This document shows, in pieces, positions 8,330 through 14,473 of a DNA stretch of 17,958 nucleotides. Source of the DNA: Halodesulfurarchaeum sp. (GTDB taxonomy: Archaea > Halobacteriota > Halobacteria > Halobacteriales > Halobacteriaceae); NCBI GenBank assembly GCA_018334775.1, contig JAGXLJ010000002.1:1-17958 (forward strand), written 5' to 3'. The position numbers and the translations under genes were made by a program. The first letter of the stretch is position 1. Each line of letters begins with the position of its first letter. Under the pieces are notes generated by a model. It saw only the letters and a program-made list of their open reading frames with translations, made no database searches and was not told where the DNA came from.

Positions 8330-8803
8330 CTACTTGAACCCTCGGGCAACCGTAATGACAGCAGTGCCGTCGACTCGGCGATAGTGAAGGGTCAGTTCGG
8401 TAGATTCCCGAACAGTGAGTGAATCGTTCCAGCTGACGGCTCCGTCGGGTCCATGTGGTCTGATCGTTTCGTTGAGCACTGTGTGCCCAGGTGGGTCACC
8501 AGGAACCATCGTCCGAATCTGACTGCGCCCCGAGGTGTCGCCATCCGCAGGCGGTCCGATTGTAATTCCTGCATCGGCCGGTTTGTCAGGAAGCGAAACG
8601 CGCACCCGACGAGTGGCTGCTGGCACCCCAGGCGGAACTGGGTCACTCTGTCGAACAAGGGCCATTGCCGCCGTATTAAGGTCATCTACCGTCGTCGAAA
8701 GCTGGCGATCGGCCTGTGTCCGTTGGGCGGCCTGGATCGCCGGCATGGATGCCGCGACGAGCGCCCCCGCGAGAACAACCGCAAGCAGGAGCCGGAGACT
8801 CAT
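8330..8803 (-). CDS. Small exported or membrane-anchored protein (DUF7311-type)
   Basis: A 157-residue protein beginning MSLRLLLAVVLAGAL, a strong signal or anchor helix (about residues 3-25) ending AIQAAQ, followed by a helical segment (about 28-50) and a mostly beta-type polar domain with VRVSLPDKP, SLTVRESTELTLHYRR and a C-terminal TAVITVARGFK. The ATG overlaps the stop of the coiled-coil gene as ATGA (8800-8803). It matches my memory of the haloarchaeal DUF7311 family, found just upstream of the secretion ATPase. The pilin-like layout (hydrophobic N-terminal helix continuing into an amphipathic one) is suggestive, but the molecular role is unknown. Confidence 0.82.
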   Translation of the reverse strand: MSLRLLLAVVLAGALVAASMPAIQAAQRTQADRQLSTTVDDLNTAAMALVRQSDPVPPGVPAATRRVRVSLPDKPADAGITIGPPADGDTSGRSQIRTMVPGDPPGHTVLNETIRPHGPDGAVSWNDSLTVRESTELTLHYRRVDGTAVITVARGFK

Positions 8804-9234
8804 CGGAGTGATCGAAGGCGGTCGATGAGGCTGGACTCCGGTTGCGTTTCAGCGTCCTCGTCAGGTTCAGCGGTCGCCGTGGACGCTGATTCGGCAGATT
8901 GCTGTTTGGCTGTGGCGATCGGCGGTGGTGTTTTCGGGGCGGATTCGAGTCGCTCGACGGCTGCAAGCGCGGCATCCGCCCGCCGTTCGACGGTCTCATT
9001 GACATGTTCGACGGTCCCGACGTACCCTCGCACAGCCTTGAGACCCGCTTCGAGTTCGGCGACCGTTGATTCGAGGGTCTCGATTCTGTCGCGGAGGTCG
9101 GCGTGGTCGGAACGTGTCCCCGATTCCCCGGCCGGTGGCTCACTCCCGGTTGTCTTGGCCGTGTCTGCCGGCTCCGCAGACAGCCGTCGTTCCAGTGCGC
9201 CCACCCGCTCGTCAATACTCCGTCGCTCTGGCAT
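8800..9234 (-). CDS. Acidic coiled-coil protein (DUF7310-type)
   Basis: A 144-residue soluble protein with no membrane segment. A short N-terminal helix (IDERVGALERRL) is followed by a linker rich in Thr/Ser/Gly, a heptad-like coiled coil (about residues 46-98, through RIETLESTVAELEAGL and VNETVERRADAALAAVERLE), an Ala/Glu/Ser-rich low-complexity tail and a final SSLIDRLRSLR helix. It is the first gene of the leftward operon, with a TATA-like box about 30 bp upstream and no Shine-Dalgarno, which suggests an almost leaderless mRNA. It matches my memory of the haloarchaeal DUF7310 coiled-coil family. A cytoplasmic accessory or scaffold role for the ATPase is inferred from position only. Confidence 0.83.
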   Translation of the reverse strand: MPERRSIDERVGALERRLSAEPADTAKTTGSEPPAGESGTRSDHADLRDRIETLESTVAELEAGLKAVRGYVGTVEHVNETVERRADAALAAVERLESAPKTPPPIATAKQQSAESASTATAEPDEDAETQPESSLIDRLRSLR

Positions 9235-9260
9235 CGCTCAAAGGTGGGCCGGGGCTCCGG

Positions 9261-9267
9261 GATAAAG
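9261..9267 (-). promoter_or_regulatory. TATA-like box for the pilus-like operon
   Basis: On the minus strand this reads CTTTATC, close to the TTTAT-type archaeal TATA box of halophiles. Its centre is about 30 bp before the ATG of the coiled-coil gene at 9234, which would give a leader of only a few bases. All ten genes to the left follow with small gaps or overlaps and I see no equally good box between them, so this could drive the whole unit. Confidence 0.55.
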
Positions 9268-9294
9268 GTCAGGACGGGGCGAACTGGGAACGAG

Positions 9295-10641
9295 TTACGC
9301 CAAACTTTCGCCGTCGAATTCGCCCGACTCGTAGTCTATCTCCATCAGGTCAAGAATCGTCGGCGTGATGTCGAGCAGATCGGTGTCAGCCGGGACACTG
9401 AGATCCGAATCATCGATCAACAGGGTGGCTTCAGCGAAGGTGTGCATGCCGTTCCGGGGCCCCGAGTCGAAGACGGAATCGTGGCCCGAGAAGCCTGATT
9501 TCAGATCGAAGCCGTCGTTCGGAATGGCCACCAGATCGGGTGCAATGTCGTCGTGCGGGCCCGAGAAGGCGTCTTCCTTGGGAACCACACGTTCGACGAC
9601 CTCCCGACCGTCCGGCCCAGTGAGGGTCTCGAGCGCCTCTTTGAGTTCCGTTCGAACCGACTCGTACTCGGCCTCGGGAACCGACCCACATGGATCGCGC
9701 CCTTCCAAGTTGATGTAGAAGCGCCCGGGGATGAACGAATATGCCCTCGTCTCTGCGTCGATGTCCGCGAGGTCTTCGGGGTCGTGGGACGAATACGAGA
9801 GCCAGCCTTCCGCCTCAAGCCACGCATTCAGATGGACTTCGTGGTGGAGCGTTGTGAAGCCATGGTCGCTCGCGACGAGCATCGTGGCATCATCCGGGAG
9901 TTCATCGCGAAGGGAGCCCAAATGTTGGTCGACAGTCTCGTAGAACTCGAGGAACTCCGCCTGGTACTCGCCGTCCGCCTCGTAGTGTTCGAAAAGGAAG
10001 TGATTGACCCGATCGGTCGTCATAAAGACGCCGAAAAACAGGTCCCAGTCGTCTCCTGTGAGGTAATTCTTGAAGGCCTCGTACCGTGCATCGAGGGTCT
10101 CGTGAGCGTCCTCGATGAACGCCGACTTGTCCGCTTCGTGGCCCAGTTTCGCGTTCACGTCGATCCGGTAGTCCATGGACTCCAGTTCCGACGCGAAGGA
10201 CTCGGGCACAGCTGCCTTCTCGACCGATGGTGACAGAAATCCTGACACCATCCGATTCGGTTCTCTGTCCGGCGGGAAAGTCACGGGCACGTTCATGACC
10301 GTCGTGTCACGACCCGCCTCTTGGACGCGGGACCAAAGTCGGGTCGACTGCACGTCGTTCCCCATGGGAACATAGGTGTCATACGAACCGACTTCCCGGT
10401 CCTGGAAGCCGTACACGCCAGTTTTCCCCGGATTCGTGCCCGTTGTCAACGCGGGCCAACACGCGCTTGACTCCGGCGGAACGATACTCTGCATCGGCCC
10501 GCCAGCGCCTCCCTCCGCCAACTCGGTGAGGTTCGGGAACCGCTCAGGATTGTCCTCGATGAGCGACCACGGAACGCCGTCGATGCCCAGAAACGCGACG
10601 CGTGGACCTTCGTCCCCGCGTAACCGGTCGAACAGACCCAT
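9295..10641 (-). CDS. Alkaline phosphatase superfamily phosphodiesterase/nucleotide pyrophosphatase-like protein
   Basis: A 448-residue soluble enzyme of the alkaline phosphatase superfamily (type I phosphodiesterase/nucleotide pyrophosphatase fold), expected to hydrolyse phosphate mono- or diesters using two metal ions. Visible residues are Asp21 in FLGIDGVPW, the nucleophile region PPESSACWPALTTGTNPGKTG (positions 55-75, written here as the 21-residue span's key residues Ser58, Ser59 and Thr67), Asp210 and His214 in TTDRVNH, Asp259 and His260 in ASDHGF, and a late His400 in GMHTF. There is no signal peptide, so it is probably cytoplasmic. The ATG at 10641 was chosen because MGLFDRL precedes the first strand; the 28 codons upstream are Cys/Arg-rich and atypical. 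The stop is 60 bp before the pilus-like operon. The substrate is unknown. Confidence 0.88.
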   Translation of the reverse strand: MGLFDRLRGDEGPRVAFLGIDGVPWSLIEDNPERFPNLTELAEGGAGGPMQSIVPPESSACWPALTTGTNPGKTGVYGFQDREVGSYDTYVPMGNDVQSTRLWSRVQEAGRDTTVMNVPVTFPPDREPNRMVSGFLSPSVEKAAVPESFASELESMDYRIDVNAKLGHEADKSAFIEDAHETLDARYEAFKNYLTGDDWDLFFGVFMTTDRVNHFLFEHYEADGEYQAEFLEFYETVDQHLGSLRDELPDDATMLVASDHGFTTLHHEVHLNAWLEAEGWLSYSSHDPEDLADIDAETRAYSFIPGRFYINLEGRDPCGSVPEAEYESVRTELKEALETLTGPDGREVVERVVPKEDAFSGPHDDIAPDLVAIPNDGFDLKSGFSGHDSVFDSGPRNGMHTFAEATLLIDDSDLSVPADTDLLDITPTILDLMEIDYESGEFDGESLA

Positions 10642-10773
10642 ATCAGGCTGGGACTTCCGCTTTGACACCCAAGAAACTTCGTATCCGCGTCCGAGACAGT
10701 GGTTGCATCGAACGAAGAATCCCACTGGTGCACCGAACCGAAGGTCACTCCTAACCGGCCGACCGAAAAATCC
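10642..10773. other. Intergenic region before the phosphodiesterase-like gene
   Basis: A 132-bp gap between two minus-strand genes. Apart from the T5 tract at 10766-10770 I see no strong TATA box or Shine-Dalgarno for the gene starting at 10641. A weak AT-richer patch, AAGTTTCTT on the minus strand at about 10672-10680, is 30-40 bp upstream of it and is the best promoter candidate. Confidence 0.4.
10766..10770 (-). terminator. T5 tract after the small acidic gene
   Basis: The minus strand has TTTTT three bases after the TAG of the 42-residue gene. Archaeal RNA polymerase stops at short T tracts without needing a hairpin, so this may end a short independent transcript. Confidence 0.45.
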
Positions 10774-10902
10774 CTAGTGCTCCGCTGTCTCGGAATCCGA
10801 GTCCGACTCATCGTCCGCGGATTCGGCCTCGATTCCGGGCTCGAAGTTCGTCGGGACCACGGTCAAATGACGGATCCCGACTTGCGGTGATCGTGCGGCC
10901 AT
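10774..10902 (-). CDS. Small acidic protein, 42 residues, unknown function
   Basis: A 42-residue protein. The first half (PQVGIRHLTVVPTNFEP) is ordered-looking and hydrophobic; the second half is a strongly acidic tail of Asp, Glu and Ser. Such composition is typical of real haloarchaeal proteins and unlike the Arg/Pro/Ser-rich shadow sequence found further upstream in the same frame. I chose the ATG at 10902. A longer in-frame ATG at 10932 would overlap the likely TATA box (TAATTA, 10934-10939). The gene is followed almost at once by a T5 tract, which supports its own transcript. I do not recognise the family. It sits between inorganic pyrophosphatase and the phosphodiesterase-like gene, both on the same strand. 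Confidence 0.6.
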   Translation of the reverse strand: MAARSPQVGIRHLTVVPTNFEPGIEAESADDESDSDSETAEH

Positions 10903-10933
10903 CACAATTATACCTATGTGACCGACCCCCATG

Positions 10934-10939
10934 TAATTA
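10934..10939 (-). promoter_or_regulatory. TATA-like box for the small acidic gene
   Basis: TAATTA, which reads the same on both strands, is centred about 34 bp before the ATG at 10902. It would place transcription start roughly 5-10 nt before that ATG. Confidence 0.35.
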
Positions 10940-10997
10940 CCCATACGCATAATACATCGGAGGGTCGAACGCATATGTCCACGACTCATCACCCTGC

Positions 10998-11058
10998 GTT
11001 TCGGCGTCGTGACACCCAGTGTTCCGGTGTGAGGACACCGGGGTTTCGGCGTCTTGAC
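10998..11058. repeat. Direct repeat pair flanking a hairpin
   Basis: Two copies of a 16-bp sequence, GTTTCGGCGTCGTGAC (10998-11013) and GTTTCGGCGTCTTGAC (11043-11058), differ at one base. Between them lies a perfect 7-bp inverted repeat, CCGGTGT (11024-11030) and ACACCGG (11035-11041), with a GAGG loop. The block lies in the 181-bp gap between inorganic pyrophosphatase and the small acidic gene. It could be an mRNA 3'-end structure of the pyrophosphatase transcript or an operator; its role is not clear. Confidence 0.7.
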
Positions 11059-11064
11059 CGACCC

Positions 11065-11069
11065 AAAAA
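11065..11069 (-). terminator. T5 tract after inorganic pyrophosphatase
   Basis: The minus strand has TTTTT 14 nt after the pyrophosphatase stop. It overlaps a 6-bp inverted repeat, CCAAAA (11063-11068) and TTTTGG (11075-11080). A T-tract archaeal terminator for the pyrophosphatase transcript is plausible. Confidence 0.5.
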
Positions 11070-11083
11070 CCCGATTTTGGCCG

Positions 11084-11617
11084 TTATTCGAACTCAGCTT
11101 CGTAGAGGTCTTGGGCGTGTTCGATAGCCTCGAAGGCTGCCTCCCGGTTTTCCCACCCCAGGGTTTCGACTTCCTTGCCCTCCTCGAGGTTCTTGTAGGT
11201 CTCGAAGAACTCGGAGATTTCATCGAGGGTCTGCTGGGGCACGTCATCGATGTCCTCAAAGTGGTCGTAGCGCGGATCCTCGACGGGGACGGCGAGGACT
11301 TTGTCGTCCTGTTCGCCGTCATCGTCCATCCGCATCAAAGCGATCGGTCGGGCTTCGATGACACACCCTGGGAAAGTCTGGTCTTCGACCAGTACGAGCA
11401 CGTCGAAGGGGTCACCGTCATCGTAGTAGGACTTGGGGATAAACCCGTAATCACCTGGATAGTGGACGTTGCTGTGAAGGACCCGATCGAGAACCACACC
11501 AGGAATGTCCTTGTCGTACTCGTACTTGTTCCGTTCGCCCTCGAGACACTCGATGACCGCATAGATGGTCTCTGGCGGGTTCGGTCCCGTTTCCAGGTCT
11601 TCGAAGAGATTCGCCAT
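11084..11617 (-). CDS. ppa: Inorganic pyrophosphatase (family I)
   Basis: A 177-residue soluble family I inorganic pyrophosphatase, which splits pyrophosphate to two phosphates with Mg2+ and so drives nucleic acid, tRNA-charging and lipid synthesis forward. The family signature is present as DGDPFDV (residues 67-73), with active-site residues in NKYEYDKD (Lys31, Glu33) and the acidic MDDDGEQDDKV region (near 95-105). Length and sequence are typical for haloarchaea. The start was set at MANLFEDLETGPNPPE; two ATGs further upstream in frame would overlap the likely promoter. A TATA-like AAATCTA lies about 30 bp upstream. It is divergent from the PadR-like regulator, with 131 bp between the two starts. 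Confidence 0.96.
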   Translation of the reverse strand: MANLFEDLETGPNPPETIYAVIECLEGERNKYEYDKDIPGVVLDRVLHSNVHYPGDYGFIPKSYYDDGDPFDVLVLVEDQTFPGCVIEARPIALMRMDDDGEQDDKVLAVPVEDPRYDHFEDIDDVPQQTLDEISEFFETYKNLEEGKEVETLGWENREAAFEAIEHAQDLYEAEFE

Positions 11618-11643
11618 ACCCAGACCTGTTGTGGTCCGGGACA

Positions 11644-11650
11644 TAGATTT
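11644..11650 (-). promoter_or_regulatory. TATA-like box for inorganic pyrophosphatase
   Basis: The minus strand reads AAATCTA, preceded by further A residues, about 30 bp before the ATG at 11617. It lies in the 131-bp divergent promoter region shared with the PadR-like gene, which also holds an 8-bp palindrome CAGCGCTG at 11660-11667. Confidence 0.35.
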
Positions 11651-11719
11651 TTCGTCTTCCAGCGCTGAACAATTCGAACCCAATGACCAGAAATCGGCTC
11701 TCAGTACATTTGGGAAGGG

Positions 11720-11725
11720 TTAAAT
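11720..11725 (+). promoter_or_regulatory. TATA-like box for the PadR-like regulator
   Basis: TTAAAT, preceded by the purine-rich GGGAAGGG that could act as a BRE, is centred about 26 bp before the ATG at 11749. This spacing predicts a leaderless mRNA, in line with the absence of a Shine-Dalgarno before the ATG. Confidence 0.5.
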
Positions 11726-11748
11726 GAGTCACTGGCTTTCGGCCATTC

Positions 11749-12099
11749 ATGTCAAAGGGACGCCGAGTTAGTCTGACGGCTGCACGCGAGCTGACGGCCT
11801 TTCAAAAGAACATCCTTACCGTCCTGGCCGAAGAGCCCCGGTACGGGCTCGCCATAAAGCGGGAACTGGAATCGTACTACGACGATGATGTAAACCACGG
11901 TCGTCTGTACCCGAATCTAGACGATCTTGTCGAGGAGGGCTTTGTCGAAAAAAGTGCTCTCGACAAGCGAACAAACGAATACGGGCTCACCGAGGCCGGG
12001 CATGAGGCCGTGCGTGATGATCTTCGTTGGTCCCTTGAGCACTTCCTGACGGACGGAAACCGAGCCGATTTCGTCGAGTCGATGCTCCAGGACGAATAG
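11749..12099 (+). CDS. PadR-like winged-helix transcriptional regulator (RosR-like)
   Basis: A 116-residue DNA-binding protein. The winged helix-turn-helix spans about residues 14-85: LTAFQKNILTVLAEE, then YGLAIKRELESYY, the recognition-helix region HGRLYPNLDDLVEEGFVEK, and the wing KRTNEYGLTEAG. The HGRLYPNLD stretch and the pattern are typical of the PadR family. A C-terminal helix (about 88-114) would provide dimerisation. It resembles RosR, the reactive-oxygen-response regulator of Halobacterium salinarum, in size and start (MSKGRRVSLTAARELTAFQ), but I could not align it, so the name is not assigned. It diverges from inorganic pyrophosphatase and may regulate the shared promoter and itself. 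Confidence 0.88.
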   Translation: MSKGRRVSLTAARELTAFQKNILTVLAEEPRYGLAIKRELESYYDDDVNHGRLYPNLDDLVEEGFVEKSALDKRTNEYGLTEAGHEAVRDDLRWSLEHFLTDGNRADFVESMLQDE

Positions 12100-12131
12100 C
12101 TGAACAGGTTTCCGGGTCGGCGAGTGCGAAC

Positions 12132-12701
12132 TCAGCGATTATCAGTATCGACAGGCTCAGGGTAGGATTCGCCAGCGACGGCAAACAGTTTCTCGATAGA
12201 GGACTCGATCACCGCCGCCTGGGCTGGTGGCGGCCACGTGTTTCGCGGATAGTACTTTGATAGAAAGTGGTCGACCGCTGCTGCCGTCGCGGCCTCGACC
12301 CGTACCTTGTGGTGATTCGCCATGTACGTTCCAAACGCTGCGGCGTTCGCGCCGTGCGTGTCACCGAACTCCCGCGTCACTTTCGCGGCTAACTCGGTAT
12401 TGTGGGCCTGAATCGCGTCCCATCCATCAGCAGGGGGATCAGAGAACAGTGGCCGTTCGACAGCGTTCGCCGTCGATTCCAGTTGGTCGGGTTGGAAGAC
12501 CCCCTTTTCGAGCCACGATTCTGGATAACAGATCAGCACCGGACCGTCGTCGTCTGCACGAAGACGGGCCGAATAGCCATACGATTCCAAGAGTGAGTCA
12601 CGTCTCGAGCGAAGCGCACTCGAATCAGGATGGGTGTCCCGTCGTGCCGCCAGAGTCATAGCCCGAGCGGTTTCGACGACTGAATCAGGAAGGTCAGGCA
12701 T
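12132..12701 (-). CDS. Haloarchaeal conserved protein downstream of rnhA (DUF7108-type)
   Basis: A 189-residue soluble acidic protein of unknown function. The N-terminus MPDLPDSVVETARAMTLAARR is helical. A central part contains PVLICYPESWLEKGVF, then ERPLFSDPPADGWDAIQAHN, and the C-terminal half has GDTHGANAAAFGTYMANHH followed by FLSKYYPRNTWPP. It resembles the haloarchaeal DUF7108 family as I remember it, commonly found next to ribonuclease HI. The chosen ATG overlaps the rnhA stop by 8 bp (12694-12701), so translation is coupled; the in-frame extension further upstream is rnhA shadow. There is no membrane segment. It ends convergently, 32 bp from the PadR-like gene. Confidence 0.85.
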   Translation of the reverse strand: MPDLPDSVVETARAMTLAARRDTHPDSSALRSRRDSLLESYGYSARLRADDDGPVLICYPESWLEKGVFQPDQLESTANAVERPLFSDPPADGWDAIQAHNTELAAKVTREFGDTHGANAAAFGTYMANHHKVRVEAATAAAVDHFLSKYYPRNTWPPPAQAAVIESSIEKLFAVAGESYPEPVDTDNR

Positions 12702-13290
12702 GGTCCAGGGCTTCGTTTGCCAGGTTATCGGCACGGTCGTTCGTCTCCCTGGGAACGTGGGTAATCGAGTAATCCTCGAACTCGGCGAGTAGTTCGTGGA
12801 CGCGGACCCGATACTCCCGTAGTGTTGGATCGTTTGCATTCCAGGCCCCCGTCACCTGGTTGACGATGAGTTCCGAGTCCCCACGGATTTCGGCCTCGTC
12901 GTACCCGTATTGGACCGCGACTTCCAGACCGTGGATGAGAGCCTCGTATTCGGCCTGATTGTTCGTTGCGCGGCCGATTGTCTCCCCGCCTTCGTCGACG
13001 ATTCCATCCTCGTCAATGAGAACCCAACCCACCGATGACGGGCCGGGATTCCCGCGACACGCGCCGTCGAAATAGACATGAACGCGGCCGCTCCCGTCAT
13101 CAGCGACTACAGCCGTGATATCGACTGGGCGGGTCCCCTGAACCACGAGGGAGTCATCGTAGGCCACAGCATGTGCCCCTCCGAGGTCGGCGTGGTATCG
13201 TTCGTGCTCCGTCTTGCCCGGCGTAATCTCCGCACCTTCGTCTTCGAGAGCTGCCCGCGCCGCCTCGACATCACAATCCAAAACCGGCAT
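12694..13290 (-). CDS. rnhA: Ribonuclease HI
   Basis: A 198-residue ribonuclease H type 1, which cuts the RNA strand of RNA-DNA hybrids (R-loops, primer removal). The catalytic domain covers about residues 70-198. All four acidic catalytic residues are visible: Asp75 in YFDGACRGNPG, Glu114 in NNQAEYEAL, Asp138 in RGDSELIVNQ and Asp188 in NDRADNLANEAL. The first 65 residues form a separate acidic N-terminal extension seen in haloarchaeal members. The ATG at 13290 (MPVLDCDVEAARAAL) is preferred over a GTG six codons upstream. It is the first gene of a two-gene unit and is divergent from tfb, with 172 bp between the starts. Confidence 0.94.
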   Translation of the reverse strand: MPVLDCDVEAARAALEDEGAEITPGKTEHERYHADLGGAHAVAYDDSLVVQGTRPVDITAVVADDGSGRVHVYFDGACRGNPGPSSVGWVLIDEDGIVDEGGETIGRATNNQAEYEALIHGLEVAVQYGYDEAEIRGDSELIVNQVTGAWNANDPTLREYRVRVHELLAEFEDYSITHVPRETNDRADNLANEALDHA

Positions 13291-13427
13291 TGGAAGTATC
13301 TCGGGCACCGATGCTCAAGTAATCCTCGAAAAAGCCCGAAAACGACCGGAAAGCGACCTATCTATCAGGGATACTAACGGTATGTTTTATTCTGTCGTTT
13401 ACCAGAGGTTACAATTGAGGCAATGAG

Positions 13428-13458
13428 TTTAAGTCAATCGAGTAAACTACTACTTAAA
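13428..13458 (+). promoter_or_regulatory. tfb promoter: TATA-like box within nested inverted repeats
   Basis: TTTAAGT at 13428-13434 is a good TATA-like box about 32 bp before the tfb ATG. It is repeated in inverse as ACTTAAA at 13452-13458, just before the start codon. A second inverted pair is AGTTTA (13426-13431) and TAAACT (13443-13448). The symmetry over box and start site suggests a possible operator. A further AT-rich TATGTTTTATT lies at 13381-13391. The rest of the rnhA-tfb gap shows nothing else I can name. Confidence 0.5.
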
Positions 13459-13462
13459 TGCG

Positions 13463-14422
13463 ATGACACGGTCTACCCGCCAGCGGGAACAACAAGCGGC
13501 CGAGACCGAGGAGTCTAAAGAGGACGTCAGGGAGTGTCCAGAATGTGGCTCCGAGGATCTGGTCAAAAGCTCCGACCGGGGCGAGCTCGTCTGTAACGAG
13601 TGCGGGCTCGTGCTGGAAGAGGAGAAGATAGACCCAGGCCCCGAGTGGCGTGCCTTCAACCACCAGGAGCGCCAGGAGAAGTCCCGCGTGGGGGCCCCCA
13701 CAACCCAGACGATGCATGACAAAGGGTTGACAACCACTATCGACTGGAAGGACAAAGACGCCTATGGCCGGTCTATTTCCTCGAAAAAGCGCAGCCAGAT
13801 GCATCGACTGCGGAAATGGCAGGAACGGATTCGGACCAAGGACGCCGGCGAACGGAACCTGCAATTCGCCCTCTCCGAGATCGATCGGATGGCAAGCGCA
13901 CTCGGCGTTCCCCGGTCTGTCCGGGAGGTCGCATCCGTCATCTATCGACGTGCACTCAAGGAAGATCTCATCCGCGGGCGCTCGATAGAGGGGGTCGCCA
14001 CATCGGCGCTCTACGCGTCCTGTCGAAAGGAAGGGATTCCTCGAAGCCTCGAAGAAATATCGGAGGTATCGCGGGTCGAACGCAAAGAAATCGGTCGAAC
14101 GTATCGCTATATTTCTCAGGAACTCGGGCTCGAAATGAAACCGGTCGATCCGAAAAAATACGTGCCCCGCTTTAGCTCCGAACTCGAACTCTCCGAAGAG
14201 GTCCAGTCCAAAGCCAACGAGATCATCGAAACGACGGCGGAGAAAGGCCTGCTCTCCGGGAAATCACCCACAGGCTACGCCGCCGCCGCGATCTACGCTG
14301 CCTCTCTGCTTTGTAACGAGAAAAAGACCCAACGAGAAGTTGCCGACGTGGCACAGGTCACTGAAGTCACGATCCGGAATCGGTACCAGGAACAGATCGA
14401 AGCGATGGGAATCCATCACTAG
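13463..14422 (+). CDS. tfb: Transcription initiation factor IIB (TFB)
   Basis: A 319-residue general transcription factor that binds the TBP-promoter complex and recruits archaeal RNA polymerase. The N-terminal zinc ribbon has Cys25 and Cys28 (CPECG) and Cys44 and Cys47 (CNECG). A B-finger/linker region follows (about 50-115, with [11 protein letters not shown] and the charged [15 protein letters not shown]). Two cyclin-like repeats make up about residues 125-210 and 220-315, the second ending in a helix-turn-helix ([18 protein letters not shown]) that contacts the BRE. Length is standard. Haloarchaea usually have several TFB genes; which paralogue this is cannot be decided here. The start is ATG 13463; an out-of-frame ATG lies 5 bp earlier. 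Confidence 0.96.
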   Translation: MTRSTRQREQQAAETEESKEDVRECPECGSEDLVKSSDRGELVCNECGLVLEEEKIDPGPEWRAFNHQERQEKSRVGAPTTQTMHDKGLTTTIDWKDKDAYGRSISSKKRSQMHRLRKWQERIRTKDAGERNLQFALSEIDRMASALGVPRSVREVASVIYRRALKEDLIRGRSIEGVATSALYASCRKEGIPRSLEEISEVSRVERKEIGRTYRYISQELGLEMKPVDPKKYVPRFSSELELSEEVQSKANEIIETTAEKGLLSGKSPTGYAAAAIYAASLLCNEKKTQREVADVAQVTEVTIRNRYQEQIEAMGIHH

Positions 14423-14443
14423 GACGTAGACTGAAGCGAAGCC

Positions 14444-14450
14444 ATTTTAG
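14444..14450 (+). promoter_or_regulatory. TATA-like box for the GGGP synthase-family gene
   Basis: ATTTTAG is centred about 27 bp before the ATG at 14474, in the 51-bp gap after tfb. There is no Shine-Dalgarno before the ATG, so a leaderless transcript is likely. The T4 run could also help end the tfb transcript. Confidence 0.45.
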
Positions 14451-14473
14451 CCGGGCCAAGAGTCCAGTGGACC

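Noticed and set aside
8308..8349. Longer start (TTG) for the secretion ATPase
   Set aside because: TTG is rare as a start here, the 14 added residues overlap the preceding gene, and the ATG at 8307 gives the MFG start I expect for the family.
10998..11058. Possible CRISPR-like or mobile-element ends
   Set aside because: Only two repeat copies exist, with a 29-bp spacer containing a hairpin, and no cas, transposase or target-site duplication is seen in the window.
10903..11322. Upstream extension of the small acidic gene to a 182-residue protein
   Set aside because: The extra part is antisense-like Arg/Ser/Thr-rich sequence that overlaps inorganic pyrophosphatase in another frame and would run through its own likely TATA box and the hairpin.
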